From Aeromonas rivipollensis (GTDB lineage Bacteria; Pseudomonadota; Gammaproteobacteria; Enterobacterales; Aeromonadaceae), in contig NZ_JAAILA010000025.1 of NCBI RefSeq assembly GCF_010974825.1, positions 114,080 to 178,079 of the forward strand: a stretch of 64,000 bases of DNA, written 5' to 3'. The notes beneath the pieces are model-generated. The model did not search any database, was not told the origin of the DNA, and was given only the letters and a program-made list of their open reading frames with translations. The translations under genes were made by a program, and so were the position numbers. Positions 39,295 through 47,883 of the stretch are shown in pieces. Within the stretch, counting starts at the first letter, position 1, and the number at the start of each line of letters is the position of its first letter.

Positions 39295-39831
39295 ATGGCA
39301 AACCCTGAAGTAGAAAGCGAACTGGATGGCATCGACAGGCTCTCTGTCTGTCTCTATCGTCTCGGTCTGAGTCTGACAGCTTTGCTGCTGTTGTGTCGAG
39401 GGGTTGGCTTGCTGGGAGGACCGGTGCCCTTGTCCCCCGCCGTCTGGCTGACCATGCTGGTGGTGGCCAGCGGCCTGTGTGGGTTCTGCCTGCACATTTA
39501 TGACAAACGGGTCCGGTTTCTCCTGCAGGGGCTGGCCTGGGGCGGATTGATGCTGGCCGCCTGCGGCGCTCCCGCCCTTCTGGTGCTGGGGGCGGCCCTG
39601 GCCACCCTCAGTGGCCTGGCGTTCAAGGAGCAGTTCTGCTTCGCCATCCCGGGTATCAGGCTCTTGCCTCTGTTGTTACCCCTGCTATGGCTGCTGGAGT
39701 GGACCCGCTTCGCCTGGGCCACGGCCCTGGTTGCCCTGGTGAGCGGCTTGCTGCTCGGCCTGCTCAGTCTGGCCAAGTGGCGCATGCCCCTGCATTTCGA
39801 TATCGGCGATCGGGGACGCTACCAGCTCTAG
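39295..39831 (+). CDS. DUF2301-type integral membrane protein
   Basis: A 178-residue inner-membrane protein with five or six predicted spans. The segment FKEQFCFAIPGIRLLPLLLPLLWLLEW matches the DUF2301 pattern (KE-FCF followed by hydrophobic helices). Its function is unknown. The stop codon overlaps that of the converging CBS-domain gene by four bases. Its start lies about 80 bases from the divergent solute-binding protein gene. Confidence 0.7.
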   Translation: MANPEVESELDGIDRLSVCLYRLGLSLTALLLLCRGVGLLGGPVPLSPAVWLTMLVVASGLCGFCLHIYDKRVRFLLQGLAWGGLMLAACGAPALLVLGAALATLSGLAFKEQFCFAIPGIRLLPLLLPLLWLLEWTRFAWATALVALVSGLLLGLLSLAKWRMPLHFDIGDRGRYQL

Positions 39832-40232
39832 GTGGCCTGGCACTGCTTCATCTGCGCGTTGAGGGCCTGCATCACCTGTCGACGGTTGATGATGCCGACC
39901 ACCTTGCTCCCTTCCAGCACCGGATAGACCTTGGGCCTGGCCCCCGTCATCTGGCGGGCGAGATCCAGGATGCTGTCGTCCGGGCTGACGAACAGCGGGG
40001 TGCGGCTCATCAGATCCTCCACCCGGGTGCGGCTGTCGCAGTGATAGCTGCCGGTGAGCAGGCTGGGGATGCAGTCCTGCTCGGAGAGAAATCCGATCAG
40101 CCGTTTCTGATCGTCCAGCACCGGCAGGCCGCTCGCATCGGCCTGATGGAGTCTGTCGAGGGCCTCGGCCAGGCCGAGTTGCGGGCTGAGGGAGTGGGTC
40201 AGGCGGCTCATGTGATTGCGGATCTGCAGCAT
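39828..40232 (-). CDS. Protein with paired CBS domains
   Basis: The 134-residue cytoplasmic protein consists of two CBS motifs (LAEALDRLHQADASGLPVLDDQKRLIGFLSEQD, and PLFVSPDDSILDLARQM followed by VYPVLEGSKVVGIINRRQVMQAL). Such Bateman modules bind adenosine nucleotides and act as energy or redox sensors, or simply as partners of other proteins. No catalytic domain is fused. The start ATG is at 40232 (alternative 40211). It is divergent from folM. Confidence 0.85.
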   Translation of the reverse strand: MLQIRNHMSRLTHSLSPQLGLAEALDRLHQADASGLPVLDDQKRLIGFLSEQDCIPSLLTGSYHCDSRTRVEDLMSRTPLFVSPDDSILDLARQMTGARPKVYPVLEGSKVVGIINRRQVMQALNAQMKQCQAT

Positions 40233-40361
40233 CTGGATGGCTCCAAAAGGGTTAAAGTGGTGTCACTATGTCCTCTGGACGGCGGACGGGGCCAATGGCT
40301 TGTGCCGTGGAGATTGATAGGCAGGGCCCCGGGTCGGCAAGCACTGACAAAAGGAGAAGTT

Positions 40362-41066
40362 ATGCGTGCATTGGTAACGGGCTGCGGCCGTCGGCTGGGA
40401 TTCTACCTGTGCGAACAGCTGGTGGCAGCGGGCTGGCAGGTGACGGGCAGCTATCGCAGCGAGCGGCCCGAGCTGGCCCGCTTGCGGGATCTGGGGGTGG
40501 AGCTGGTGCAGGCGGATTTCGCCCTGGAAGGGGAGGTGGCCCGCCTTGTCACTGTGCTGGGTGCCCATGACGATCTGGCTCTGATCATCCACAACGCCTC
40601 GGCCTTCGAGCCACAGGCGGCGGATCCTGCGGTGCAGCTGGCCCAGTTCGAGCAGTTCTACCGGGTGCACATGGCGGCGCCATTTCAGCTGAATCGCGCG
40701 CTGGCACCCAAGCTGGCAGGCAATCCCAACGCCAGCATCATCCACATCACCGACATCTACATTCACGCCCCGGCGCCCCAGTTCGCCGCCTATGTGGCCA
40801 CCAAGGCCGGGGCGCATTCGCTGGCCATGAGCTTTGCCCGGGAGCTGGCACCGGCGGTGCGGGTCAACACCATAGAGCCCGGCCCCATACTGTTCCTCGA
40901 TGAACATGGGGACGCCTGGCGCCAGCAGGTGCTGGCCCGGACGCCGCTGGCGAGGGAGGGGGGGCTGGAGCCCATCTGGCAGGCAGTCAGGCTCTTGATG
41001 ACAAACGACTATATGACGGGGGCCAGCATCCGGGTGGACGGTGGCCGGGCCCTCGCCGTCATCTAG
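40362..41066 (+). CDS. folM: FolM, dihydromonapterin reductase
   Basis: A 234-residue short-chain dehydrogenase. The cofactor loop reads VTGCGRRLGFYLCE, with the arginine pair that favours NADPH. LIIHNASAFEP is the NAG-type motif, and the catalytic Tyr-x3-Lys is YVATKAG. INTIEPGPILF follows. In E. coli FolM makes tetrahydromonapterin. The ATG at 40362 follows AAAGGAGAAGT. It converges with a FolK-like gene, supporting a pterin role. Confidence 0.88.
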   Translation: MRALVTGCGRRLGFYLCEQLVAAGWQVTGSYRSERPELARLRDLGVELVQADFALEGEVARLVTVLGAHDDLALIIHNASAFEPQAADPAVQLAQFEQFYRVHMAAPFQLNRALAPKLAGNPNASIIHITDIYIHAPAPQFAAYVATKAGAHSLAMSFARELAPAVRVNTIEPGPILFLDEHGDAWRQQVLARTPLAREGGLEPIWQAVRLLMTNDYMTGASIRVDGGRALAVI

Positions 41067-41116
41067 ACGTCATGAGGGGCTATGGAGCTGGAGGTGGCGG
41101 TAGCCTGTTCGGGCGC

Positions 41117-41665
41117 CTAGTTGGGCCGAATGGTTGCCTGATGGGCAGGCAGGTCCGGGTGCACGGCGGGCAACTCCTGACGCTGTTCGGCAGCTTGGCG
41201 CAGGGCGATGGGCTGCTGGCCGAAGCTCTGCTGCGCAAACACCTTGCTGGTCTGCAGACGCAGCGCCACCTTGTGGGCGCCGACCCGTCCCCCCTCATAC
41301 ATCTCGGCCAGCAGATCCCTGAGATAGGCATCCACCCCGACTCCGGCGAAGGCATCCCTCTCATGGCTGGCCAGGATGTCGATGTCGAGGGGCCTGTCTG
41401 TCACCTTGCACAGGGGATTGCCGCGATCCCGCCCATGGGCCAGCTCCATGGTGACGAATTCGGCCTTCAGCTGGGCGGCGGAGAGCTCGCTCTGGACGAC
41501 GAACAGGCAGTTGAGAAAGTCATGGCGCGACTGCATCCCCACCGGTTTGGTCTGGATCACCGAGCTCAGACGCAGCTGGCCGAAGCGGGCCAGCAGCTCT
41601 TCCACGGCCTGACTGACATGCTGGGTAGGGTCGAGATTGGATCCAATGCTGCAGAGGTAAAACAT
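41117..41665 (-). CDS. HPPK (FolK)-family protein, divergent paralogue
   Basis: About 182 residues. The N-terminus FYLCSIGSNLDPTQHVSQAV and the PVGMQSRHDFLNCLFVVQSELSAAQL stretch are FolK-like, and RPLDIDILA keeps the two metal-binding aspartates. The usual WGPRT before them is replaced by KVTDR, and the C-terminal third ends without family features. It converges on folM and may serve monapterin rather than folate metabolism, or be catalytically altered. The ATG at 41665 has AAGGA at 9-base spacing; 41674 is the alternative. Confidence 0.72.
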   Translation of the reverse strand: MFYLCSIGSNLDPTQHVSQAVEELLARFGQLRLSSVIQTKPVGMQSRHDFLNCLFVVQSELSAAQLKAEFVTMELAHGRDRGNPLCKVTDRPLDIDILASHERDAFAGVGVDAYLRDLLAEMYEGGRVGAHKVALRLQTSKVFAQQSFGQQPIALRQAAEQRQELPAVHPDLPAHQATIRPN

Positions 41666-41790
41666 GGTTGCCATTCCTTGGGTTGGGCTCGTCTGAAATA
41701 TATACGCAGCTCACGGTTATCGGATTCACTATGAATTAACATGCCGTTATCTGTTGTGATCCAACTCTGATTGGCAGAAAGGAGGTTCAT

Positions 41791-41883
41791 ATGAGTGTAG
41801 AGATGAAGTGGGCGCTGTTGACCGCCTCAGGTGCCCTGGCAGTGATCCTGATAATCTGCCTGGCGTCCGTCGGTCTGGCGTGA
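41791..41883 (+). CDS. Small membrane protein of 30 residues
   Basis: An ATG at 41791 follows AAAGGAGGTTCAT, a near-perfect ribosome-binding site. The frame encodes a short polar start (MSVEMKW) and one hydrophobic helix (ALLTASGALAVILIICLASV), then stops. An intrinsic terminator follows 22 bases later. The combination of strong ribosome-binding site, single clean membrane helix and dedicated terminator argues for a real gene. The function is unknown; it sits directly upstream of the glrK operon. Confidence 0.7.
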   Translation: MSVEMKWALLTASGALAVILIICLASVGLA

Positions 41884-41904
41884 ATCCTGACCCCGAGTGC
41901 AATC

Positions 41905-41935
41905 AAACCGGCCCCCTGGCCGGTTTTGCTTTTTC
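41905..41935 (+). terminator. Terminator after the 30-residue membrane protein
   Basis: AAACCGGCC (41905-41913) pairs with GGCCGGTTT (41918-41926) around a four-base loop and is followed by T-rich sequence. Confidence 0.85.
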
Positions 41936-41985
41936 ATGGAGTGCGGATATGCTGGCCCACCCATGAAGAATCGAGACAGCAGAAG

Positions 41986-43386
41986 ATGACCAAGGTTCGG
42001 CCCCGTTCCCTGCTCCAGGTGGTATTGATGGGCTTCGTGCTGGTGCTGATGCCCCTGGGGGGCATGATCTGGCACGACAGCCAGGCGCTCTCCCATCTGG
42101 GCCAGCTGACCAGCGACGAGATGGAGCGGGCGGTGCGGGATACCCGCCGGGCGACCCTGCTCACCACCCAGGCCATCGATCTGGAGCGCACCTTGCGCCG
42201 CTATGCGGTGCTGGGGGACGAACGCATCCTCGGCAGTTATCAGCAGCAGCTGGCCCGCTATCGCGAGCTGCTCGCCACTCACCGGCAATCCATCCCGGAT
42301 GCCGCCGCCTACACAGATCTCGAGGCCATCCTGGCCTGGCTGGATGGCTTGCAGGATCTGCGCAAGGCCAGACAGGAAGCGACCAGCCCTAACTTCACCC
42401 AGTTCAATGAGCTCAACCAGCAGTTGGAAGTGGTCACCCGCAGCCAGGTCGATGAGCATGTGGCGGGGATGCGGGCGGCCATCGCCGAGCTGCGGAAGGA
42501 GATCTGGTGGGTGAGCGGCTTCGTGGCGGGGCTCAGCCTGTTGCTGGTGCTGCTGTTTACCTACCTCATCATCCACCCCGTGCGTCAGATTGAGTCGCGG
42601 ATCCTGAGCCTGGGCGCCGGTGTCGAGCCGGACAAACGCCCGGTGGATGGCCCCGCCGAACTGGTGCTGCTGGGAGAGCGGATCGGCTGGCTGCACGACA
42701 AGCTCAAGGAGCTGGAACAGCAGAAGTACCAGTTCCTGCGCCATGTATCCCACGAGCTGAAGACGCCCCTCGCCGTGCTGCGGGAGGGGGCGGATCTGCT
42801 CTCCGAACAGCTGGTGGGACCGCTCAACGGGGATCAGCAGGAGATCTGCCAGATGCTGGAGGAGAACAGCCGCCGGTTGCAGACCCTGATCGAGCGCCTG
42901 CTCGACTTCAACCGCCTCAGCCAGCAGGAGGTATTCAGCCTGACGGCGGTGCCGCTGGCCCCCTTGTTGTCAGAATTGTCTGCGGAGTACCGGCTGGCGC
43001 TGGAATCCAAACAAATCAGTGTACACTTGCCGCCCGAGCCCATCAGCCTGCAGGCCGAGCCTTATCGTCTGCGACTCATCCTCGACAACCTGTTTTCCAA
43101 CGCGGTCAGTTATGGCGCCAAGGGTGGTCAGATCTGGATCCGTGCCGGCCAGGATGCCAACGGCAGCTGGCTGGAGGTGGCCAACGAAGGGCCCGTCATC
43201 CCGCCAAACGAGCGGGAGCGGATCTTCGAGCCCTTCGAGCAGGGCAGCATAGTGCGCCAGGGGTTGTTGAAAGGATCCGGGATGGGCCTCTCCATTGCCC
43301 GCGAGTCGGCGATGAGTCTGGGGGGCGAGCTTAAATTAATTGAGGATAAACAGGCTGATGTCTGTTTCCGGTTGGATCTTAAGTGA
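41986..43386 (+). CDS. glrK: GlrK (QseE)-type sensor histidine kinase
   Basis: The 466-residue kinase has a membrane segment at about 10-30, a helical periplasmic region of about 145 residues, a second segment near 180-200, HAMP, and the HisKA box FLRHVSHELKTPLAV with His at about 256. The N box reads LILDNLFSNAVSYG, and a G box LLKGSGMGLSIARES closes the ATPase domain. The order with the lipoprotein and the response regulator is that of enteric glrK-qseG-glrR. The ATG at 41986 is favoured over the upstream frame through the terminator. In E. coli the system controls the small RNA GlmY. Confidence 0.92.
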   Translation: MTKVRPRSLLQVVLMGFVLVLMPLGGMIWHDSQALSHLGQLTSDEMERAVRDTRRATLLTTQAIDLERTLRRYAVLGDERILGSYQQQLARYRELLATHRQSIPDAAAYTDLEAILAWLDGLQDLRKARQEATSPNFTQFNELNQQLEVVTRSQVDEHVAGMRAAIAELRKEIWWVSGFVAGLSLLLVLLFTYLIIHPVRQIESRILSLGAGVEPDKRPVDGPAELVLLGERIGWLHDKLKELEQQKYQFLRHVSHELKTPLAVLREGADLLSEQLVGPLNGDQQEICQMLEENSRRLQTLIERLLDFNRLSQQEVFSLTAVPLAPLLSELSAEYRLALESKQISVHLPPEPISLQAEPYRLRLILDNLFSNAVSYGAKGGQIWIRAGQDANGSWLEVANEGPVIPPNERERIFEPFEQGSIVRQGLLKGSGMGLSIARESAMSLGGELKLIEDKQADVCFRLDLK

Positions 43387-43394
43387 AATTCAAG

Positions 43395-43904
43395 ATGAAA
43401 CGATTCGTTGTACCCGTATTGATGATAAGCCTGCTCTCGGGCTGCTCCCTGCTGCCATCGCGCAGCCTGACCGAGCCCTCGGAGCAGGTCCTCGCCAAGC
43501 GGATGGAGTTCGCCAATAAAGAGATGCAGGTGCGCCTGCAATACTCGGACTGGCTGCTGGCCAGTCGTCCCCAGCAGCGGGCGCAGGAGCGCGAGCGGCT
43601 GGCCGGTGCCACCGATCTCGAGAGCCGGGTCAGCCTGGCCATGGTCAACACCCATCCGTCCGAGTCGGTGGCGAGCCGCCGGGCCGGGCTGGATCGGCTC
43701 AAGGCCCTGCTGCCCGAGCTCGGCCTGGATGCCCAGGCCTTCCTGCGCAGCTGGATAGCCCTCGGCGAGGAGCTGCTGGCCCGTGACAGTCGCCGCGACG
43801 ATCAGAGCCAGGAGGTGCAGCGTCTGCGCCGCCAGATAGAGCAGCTCTCCGCTATCGACGAACAGCTCAACCAGCGCAAGCTCAATGGGGGCGCCCAGCC
43901 ATGA
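43395..43904 (+). CDS. qseG: QseG-like lipoprotein
   Basis: A 169-residue lipoprotein with lipobox LLSGC (Cys about 17), an all-helical body rich in Arg, Glu and Gln, and a coiled-coil-like C-terminus (QEVQRLRRQIEQLSAIDEQLNQRK). It lies between kinase and regulator as in enterics, where QseG helps activate the kinase in the envelope. A GTG at 43383 overlapping the kinase stop codon is an alternative start. Assignment rests mainly on position and the lipobox. Confidence 0.8.
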   Translation: MKRFVVPVLMISLLSGCSLLPSRSLTEPSEQVLAKRMEFANKEMQVRLQYSDWLLASRPQQRAQERERLAGATDLESRVSLAMVNTHPSESVASRRAGLDRLKALLPELGLDAQAFLRSWIALGEELLARDSRRDDQSQEVQRLRRQIEQLSAIDEQLNQRKLNGGAQP

Positions 43905-43965
43905 CATGCCGAGGGCGTGCAAGGCGGGGAACCACAACAGATCTTCAGGGTAAGGGGGTGAGAGC

Positions 43966-45246
43966 ATGAGTCGCATTCTGCTGGTGGACGACGATGCCAG
44001 CCTGCTCAAGCTGATGAGCATGCGCCTGCGCAGTCAAGGTTACGAGGTGGATACCGCCGACAGCGCCGAGGGGGCGCTGGACAGGTTGCGTCAGCAGCGG
44101 GCCGATCTGGTGCTGAGCGACCTGCGGATGGGGGGCATGGACGGACTGGCGCTGTTCGAGCGGATCCAGGCCCAGTGGCTCGGCATGCCGGTCATCATCA
44201 TGACCGCCCACGGCACCATCCCCGACGCCATCCAGGCGACCCGTTCCGGGGTGTTCAGCTTTCTCACCAAGCCCATCGACAAGGACGAGCTGCTCGTCAC
44301 CATAGAGCACGCCCTGAGTCTGACCCGCCCGAAACAGCAGCATGAGTGGCAGTCCCTCATCCAGACCCGCAACCCCCAGATGGAGCAGTTGCTGATCCAG
44401 GCGAGCAGCGTGGCCACCATGGAGGTGCCCGTGCTGATCCTGGGGCCTTCGGGCTCCGGCAAGGGGGTGATGACCCAGGCGCTGCATCAGGCAAGTCGTC
44501 GTCGTGATCAGCCGCTGCACACCATCAATTGTGCCGCGCTGCCCTGGCATGTGCTGGACTTGCAGCTGTTTGGCGAGGATGGACAGTCCGGCCTGTTCGA
44601 GCAGGCCAAGGGGGCAACCCTCTTCCTCGACGAGATAGGGAATCTGTCGGAGTCGTTGCAGGCCAAGTTGCTGCAGGTGCTGGCGGAATATGGTCAGGGC
44701 ACTCCCGAGGTGCGGGTCATCAGCTCCAGCCATCAGGATCTGGTGACCGCCATGGAGGAGGGGCGTTTTCGGGAGGATCTCTTCTACCGCCTCAACGTGG
44801 CCAACATCACCCTGCCGCCCCTCAGCGCCCGCAGTGAGGATATCCCCCTGCTGGCGCGCCAGGCGCTGGACGACTATCGCAGTCGCCACGACAACTGCGC
44901 CTCCCTCGGCTTCTCGCCGGAGGCGCTGGCCCTGCTGGCGGCGGCGGCCTGGCCCGGCAACGTCCGTCAGCTCTACGGGGTGGTGGAACAGCTTGCCAGC
45001 CTCTGCTGCAGCCCTGTGATAGGCGCCGCCATGGTGGAATCTGCCCTGAGCGGTGGCGTCGGCGGCATTCCCTCGTTCAACGAGGCGCGCGCCGAGTTCG
45101 AGAAGGAGTATCTGATCCGCCTGCTGCGCACCACAGAAGGGAATGTGACCCTGGCGGCCAACATGGCGGGAAGAAACCGCACCGATTTCTACAAGTTATT
45201 GAATCGGCACGGTATCGAGGCGGCAAACTTCAAATCGAAGGGATAA
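43966..45246 (+). CDS. glrR: GlrR (QseF)-type response regulator lacking the GAFTGA loop
   Basis: The 426-residue protein has a receiver domain with Asp52 (LVLSDLRM), an AAA+ domain, and a Fis-type helix-turn-helix (GNVTLAANMAGRNRTDFYKLLNRH). Walker A reads GPSGSGKG and Walker B TLFLDEIG, and the arginine-finger region EGRFREDLFYRLN is present. The family's sigma-54 contact loop is absent: between LQLFG and GLFEQAKG only five residues occur, where E. coli GlrR has HARGAFTGAVSNRE. A further deletion of about eight residues follows LLQVLAE. The protein probably cannot remodel sigma-54 in the usual way. Confidence 0.9.
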   Translation: MSRILLVDDDASLLKLMSMRLRSQGYEVDTADSAEGALDRLRQQRADLVLSDLRMGGMDGLALFERIQAQWLGMPVIIMTAHGTIPDAIQATRSGVFSFLTKPIDKDELLVTIEHALSLTRPKQQHEWQSLIQTRNPQMEQLLIQASSVATMEVPVLILGPSGSGKGVMTQALHQASRRRDQPLHTINCAALPWHVLDLQLFGEDGQSGLFEQAKGATLFLDEIGNLSESLQAKLLQVLAEYGQGTPEVRVISSSHQDLVTAMEEGRFREDLFYRLNVANITLPPLSARSEDIPLLARQALDDYRSRHDNCASLGFSPEALALLAAAAWPGNVRQLYGVVEQLASLCCSPVIGAAMVESALSGGVGGIPSFNEARAEFEKEYLIRLLRTTEGNVTLAANMAGRNRTDFYKLLNRHGIEAANFKSKG

Positions 45247-45289
45247 GCGAGGCGGGAGCGGCCGGTCAGAGACTTGCCGCTCCCCTTGT

Positions 45290-45772
45290 TCAGGCCGGAT
45301 CGACCGCGCTGTTCGCGTCCTGGGCCTTCCGGGTTTTGTCGGAGAGCCAGAGGCCGCTCGCCTTCATCAGGTAGCCAAAGAGCGCCCCTATCACCAAGGA
45401 TGGCAGGATAAGGCGCCACTCCCCCGCCGCCCCGAAGGTGGCGCAGCAACCGGCGAAGGTGCCGGGAATGTAGCCCAGCCACTGCTGCTTGGCCTGCACG
45501 CACATCAGGGTCGCCACCACACCCGTCATCAGATAGCCCGCCATGCCAGCCCCCCACCAGCCTTCGCCGTGGATCAGCAGCAGTGCCCACAGCATGCCGG
45601 TGGCATTGCACAGCAGGGTCTGCAGCAGCGCCTTGTAACCGCCGCTCGAGGCGAAATAGCTGGTACAACCGAGGAAGCCGACCCAGGAGATGAGACCGAG
45701 GGCGGCGGCCAGTCCACCCCAGACGGCGGAGAGGATCCCGGTCGTGATGGCGATGGCGATCAATGGGCTCAT
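45290..45772 (-). CDS. DUF1097 inner-membrane protein (YcdZ-like)
   Basis: A 160-residue protein with five or six membrane helices and the DUF1097 pattern (GLISWVGFLGCTSYFASSG near the start, GTFAGCCATFGAAG later, and a polar C-terminal tail). Function is unknown. It converges with glrR; an imperfect hairpin (GGAGCGGC with GCCGCTCC, about 45255-45282) lies between them. Confidence 0.75.
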   Translation of the reverse strand: MSPLIAIAITTGILSAVWGGLAAALGLISWVGFLGCTSYFASSGGYKALLQTLLCNATGMLWALLLIHGEGWWGAGMAGYLMTGVVATLMCVQAKQQWLGYIPGTFAGCCATFGAAGEWRLILPSLVIGALFGYLMKASGLWLSDKTRKAQDANSAVDPA

Positions 45773-45854
45773 GACATGACTCTCAGTGGTTGAATTCGGA
45801 AAAGGAGGCAGCCTACCCTTCGGCGAGGGGGCGGCAAGCAGGGGCCGGATTGTG

Positions 45855-45870
45855 TGTGATCTTCGTCACT
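45855..45870. promoter_or_regulatory. Candidate CRP site
   Basis: TGTGA-TCTTCG-TCACT matches the CRP half-sites TGTGA and TCACA with six bases between, in the divergent region between the DUF1097 gene and the small membrane protein gene. Which side it controls is not clear. Confidence 0.45.
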
Positions 45871-45976
45871 CTTTTCAACTCGGGAATACGCTTGCGCTCG
45901 CGAAAAAAATTCATTGGAGGCGTTCTTGGCCTTGGACCATAGTTAGAGGCCCTGTCCTGCTCATGGAGTGAGTCTG

Positions 45977-46072
45977 ATGGCGCCAAACGTGATAGTCCCC
46001 CTGCTGGTATTCATTCTGCTGTTCCTGGTCGGCACCATGGCCAAGGCGTTGCCTCTTTACCAGCCCATGTAA
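45977..46072 (+). CDS. Small membrane protein of 31 residues upstream of msrPQ
   Basis: The frame starts at ATG 45977 behind GGAGTGAGTCTG. It encodes a single hydrophobic helix (VIVPLLVFILLFLVGTMA) with a short polar tail (KALPLYQPM). It is 70 bases upstream of msrP on the same strand, with no clear terminator in between, so it may be in the msrPQ transcript. It recalls other one-helix microproteins that join membrane enzymes, but I recognise no family. Confidence 0.6.
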   Translation: MAPNVIVPLLVFILLFLVGTMAKALPLYQPM

Positions 46073-46142
46073 ATTTGTGTGAAATAAAACTCGGCCGGGG
46101 CGGGTCTTATGGTTGTCAGCCTCATCGCCCCGGGAGTTTTCC

Positions 46143-47147
46143 ATGTTGATCAAGCGCCGTTCCTCTCATCACCTCACCGAACAGGATGTCACGCCGGAAG
46201 CTGTCTATCAGGATCGCCGGCTCATTCTGAAAGGACTGGGACTGAGTGCCGCCACCCTGGCATTTCCCACCCAGGCCAGCCTGCTGGATCTCTTCTCCGC
46301 CGAGGAGTCGACCCCGGCACCTGCCACCAAACCACTTAATTACAAGGCTGCGGCCCGACAGGACGGATTGACCCTGACGCCGCTGGAGAAGGCCATCAGC
46401 CACAACAACTTCTATGAGCTCGGTACCGACAAGGGGGATCCGGCCCGCAACGCCCACTACCTCAAACCCGAGCCCTGGACGCTCAAGGTCGAGGGGGAGG
46501 TGGCCAAACCCTTCACCCTGGATGTGTGGGATCTTATCAACAAGAACACCTTGGAGGAGCGGATCTACCGGCTGCGCTGCGTGGAGGCCTGGTCCATGGT
46601 GCTGCCCTGGAGCGGCATTCCGCTGGCGGACCTGATCCGCCGGGCCGAGCCCAACAGTCGCGCCAAGTTCGTGGCGTTCGAGACCCTCTATGATCCCGAG
46701 CAGTTGCCGGGACAGGCCTCTCGCTCCCTCGGCGGCGGTATCGATTACCCCTATGTGGAGGGCTTGCGCCTCGACGAGGCGATGAACTCGCTCTCCTTCC
46801 TGGCGATGGGGCTCTACGGCAAGACGCTGCCCGCCCAGAACGGGGCTCCCATCCGGCTGGTGGTGCCCTGGAAGTACGGCTTCAAGAGCATCAAGAGCAT
46901 AGTCTCCATCCGTCTGGTGGAGGAGATGCCGCCCACCACCTGGAACCTGCTGGCACCGAACGAATATGGTTTCTATGCCAACGTCAATCCCGAAGTGGAT
47001 CACCCGCGCTGGAGCCAGGCCAGCGAGCGCTTCATCGGCGAGGGGGGCATTTTCGGCGCCAAGCGCCAGCCGACCCTGATGTTCAACGGCTATGGCGACG
47101 AGGTGGCCTCCCTCTATCAGGGGATGGATCTGCGCAAATGGTATTGA
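46143..47147 (+). CDS. msrP: MsrP, periplasmic methionine sulfoxide reductase catalytic subunit
   Basis: MsrP reduces methionine sulfoxide in periplasmic proteins using a mono-pyranopterin molybdenum cofactor. The Tat signal is [19 protein letters not shown] (twin arginine at residues 25-26). The molybdenum ligand Cys146 lies in [17 protein letters not shown]. At 334 residues the protein equals E. coli MsrP (YedY). The ATG at 46143 is chosen over an upstream in-frame codon. msrQ follows after 97 bases. Confidence 0.96.
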   Translation: MLIKRRSSHHLTEQDVTPEAVYQDRRLILKGLGLSAATLAFPTQASLLDLFSAEESTPAPATKPLNYKAAARQDGLTLTPLEKAISHNNFYELGTDKGDPARNAHYLKPEPWTLKVEGEVAKPFTLDVWDLINKNTLEERIYRLRCVEAWSMVLPWSGIPLADLIRRAEPNSRAKFVAFETLYDPEQLPGQASRSLGGGIDYPYVEGLRLDEAMNSLSFLAMGLYGKTLPAQNGAPIRLVVPWKYGFKSIKSIVSIRLVEEMPPTTWNLLAPNEYGFYANVNPEVDHPRWSQASERFIGEGGIFGAKRQPTLMFNGYGDEVASLYQGMDLRKWY

Positions 47148-47176
47148 AACTGACGCTCTGTCCGAACGGTGTCTTG

Positions 47177-47220
47177 CCCCCTTCTCCCCTTGTGGGAGAA
47201 GGGTTGGGGATGAGGGGTGG
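47177..47220. repeat. Palindromic element between msrP and msrQ
   Basis: CCCTTCTCCC (47179-47188) and GGGAGAAGGG (47194-47203) form a perfect 10-bp stem, continued by TTGGGGATGAGGGG. Sequences of this type recur as dispersed intergenic elements in many proteobacteria. No second copy is seen in this window. It separates two genes that are normally tightly coupled. Confidence 0.6.
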
Positions 47221-47244
47221 GAAAAACATAACGGGAATTGCGAT

Positions 47245-47883
47245 ATGACGCCGAGACTGAAAACAGCCCATATCAACGGCTTGCGCCTGCTGGTACACCT
47301 GGCCTCGCTGGGCTTTTTGCTCTGGCTGGGCTATGCCGTGCCGGCCGGGTTGCTGGGGGGGGATCCGGTACAGGGGCTGACCCACTACCTCGGCAAGGGT
47401 GCCCTGCACCTGCTGCTGCTCACCCTGCTGGTGTCGCCGCTGGCCAAACGCTGGCGTCAGGGTCAGCTCATCAAGCTGCGCCGCCCCCTCGGGCTCTGGT
47501 GCGCGGCCTGGGCCGGGTTGCACTTTATGGTCTGGCTGGGTCTGGATCTGCAGTTTGATTGGGGTCTGATCGGTGGCGAGCTGGTGAAACGCAGTTACAT
47601 AGTGGTCGGGGCGCTGGCCTTGCTGCTGTTGCTGGCGCTGAGCATCACCTCGATCCCGGCCCTGCTGCGGCGCATGGGGCCAGCCTGGCAGAAGCTGCAC
47701 AACTGGATCTATGCGGTGGCCCTGCTGGTGCCGGTACACTACTGGTGGTCGGTCAAGAGTGGCTGGCAGGAGCCCCTCATCTACCTGTTGCTGGCGGGTG
47801 CTTTGCTGTGGCCGCGGCGAGAGAAGCTGCTGCGTCCCTGGCGCCAACGCCGGCAGCAACGCCAGAAACTGAAAGAGGCCTAA
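47245..47883 (+). CDS. msrQ: MsrQ, haem-binding membrane subunit of MsrPQ
   Basis: MsrQ passes quinone-pool electrons to MsrP. The 212-residue protein has about six membrane helices and the ferric-reductase-like pattern: LTHYLGKGALHLLLLTL, LGLWCAAWAGLHFMVWL and WQKLHNWIYAVALLVPVHYWWSVK contain the likely haem histidines. Length matches E. coli MsrQ (211). The ATG at 47245 follows CGGGAATTGCG; the longer frame would translate the palindromic repeat. The stop overlaps that of the converging PepSY gene. Confidence 0.94.
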   Translation: MTPRLKTAHINGLRLLVHLASLGFLLWLGYAVPAGLLGGDPVQGLTHYLGKGALHLLLLTLLVSPLAKRWRQGQLIKLRRPLGLWCAAWAGLHFMVWLGLDLQFDWGLIGGELVKRSYIVVGALALLLLLALSITSIPALLRRMGPAWQKLHNWIYAVALLVPVHYWWSVKSGWQEPLIYLLLAGALLWPRREKLLRPWRQRRQQRQKLKEA

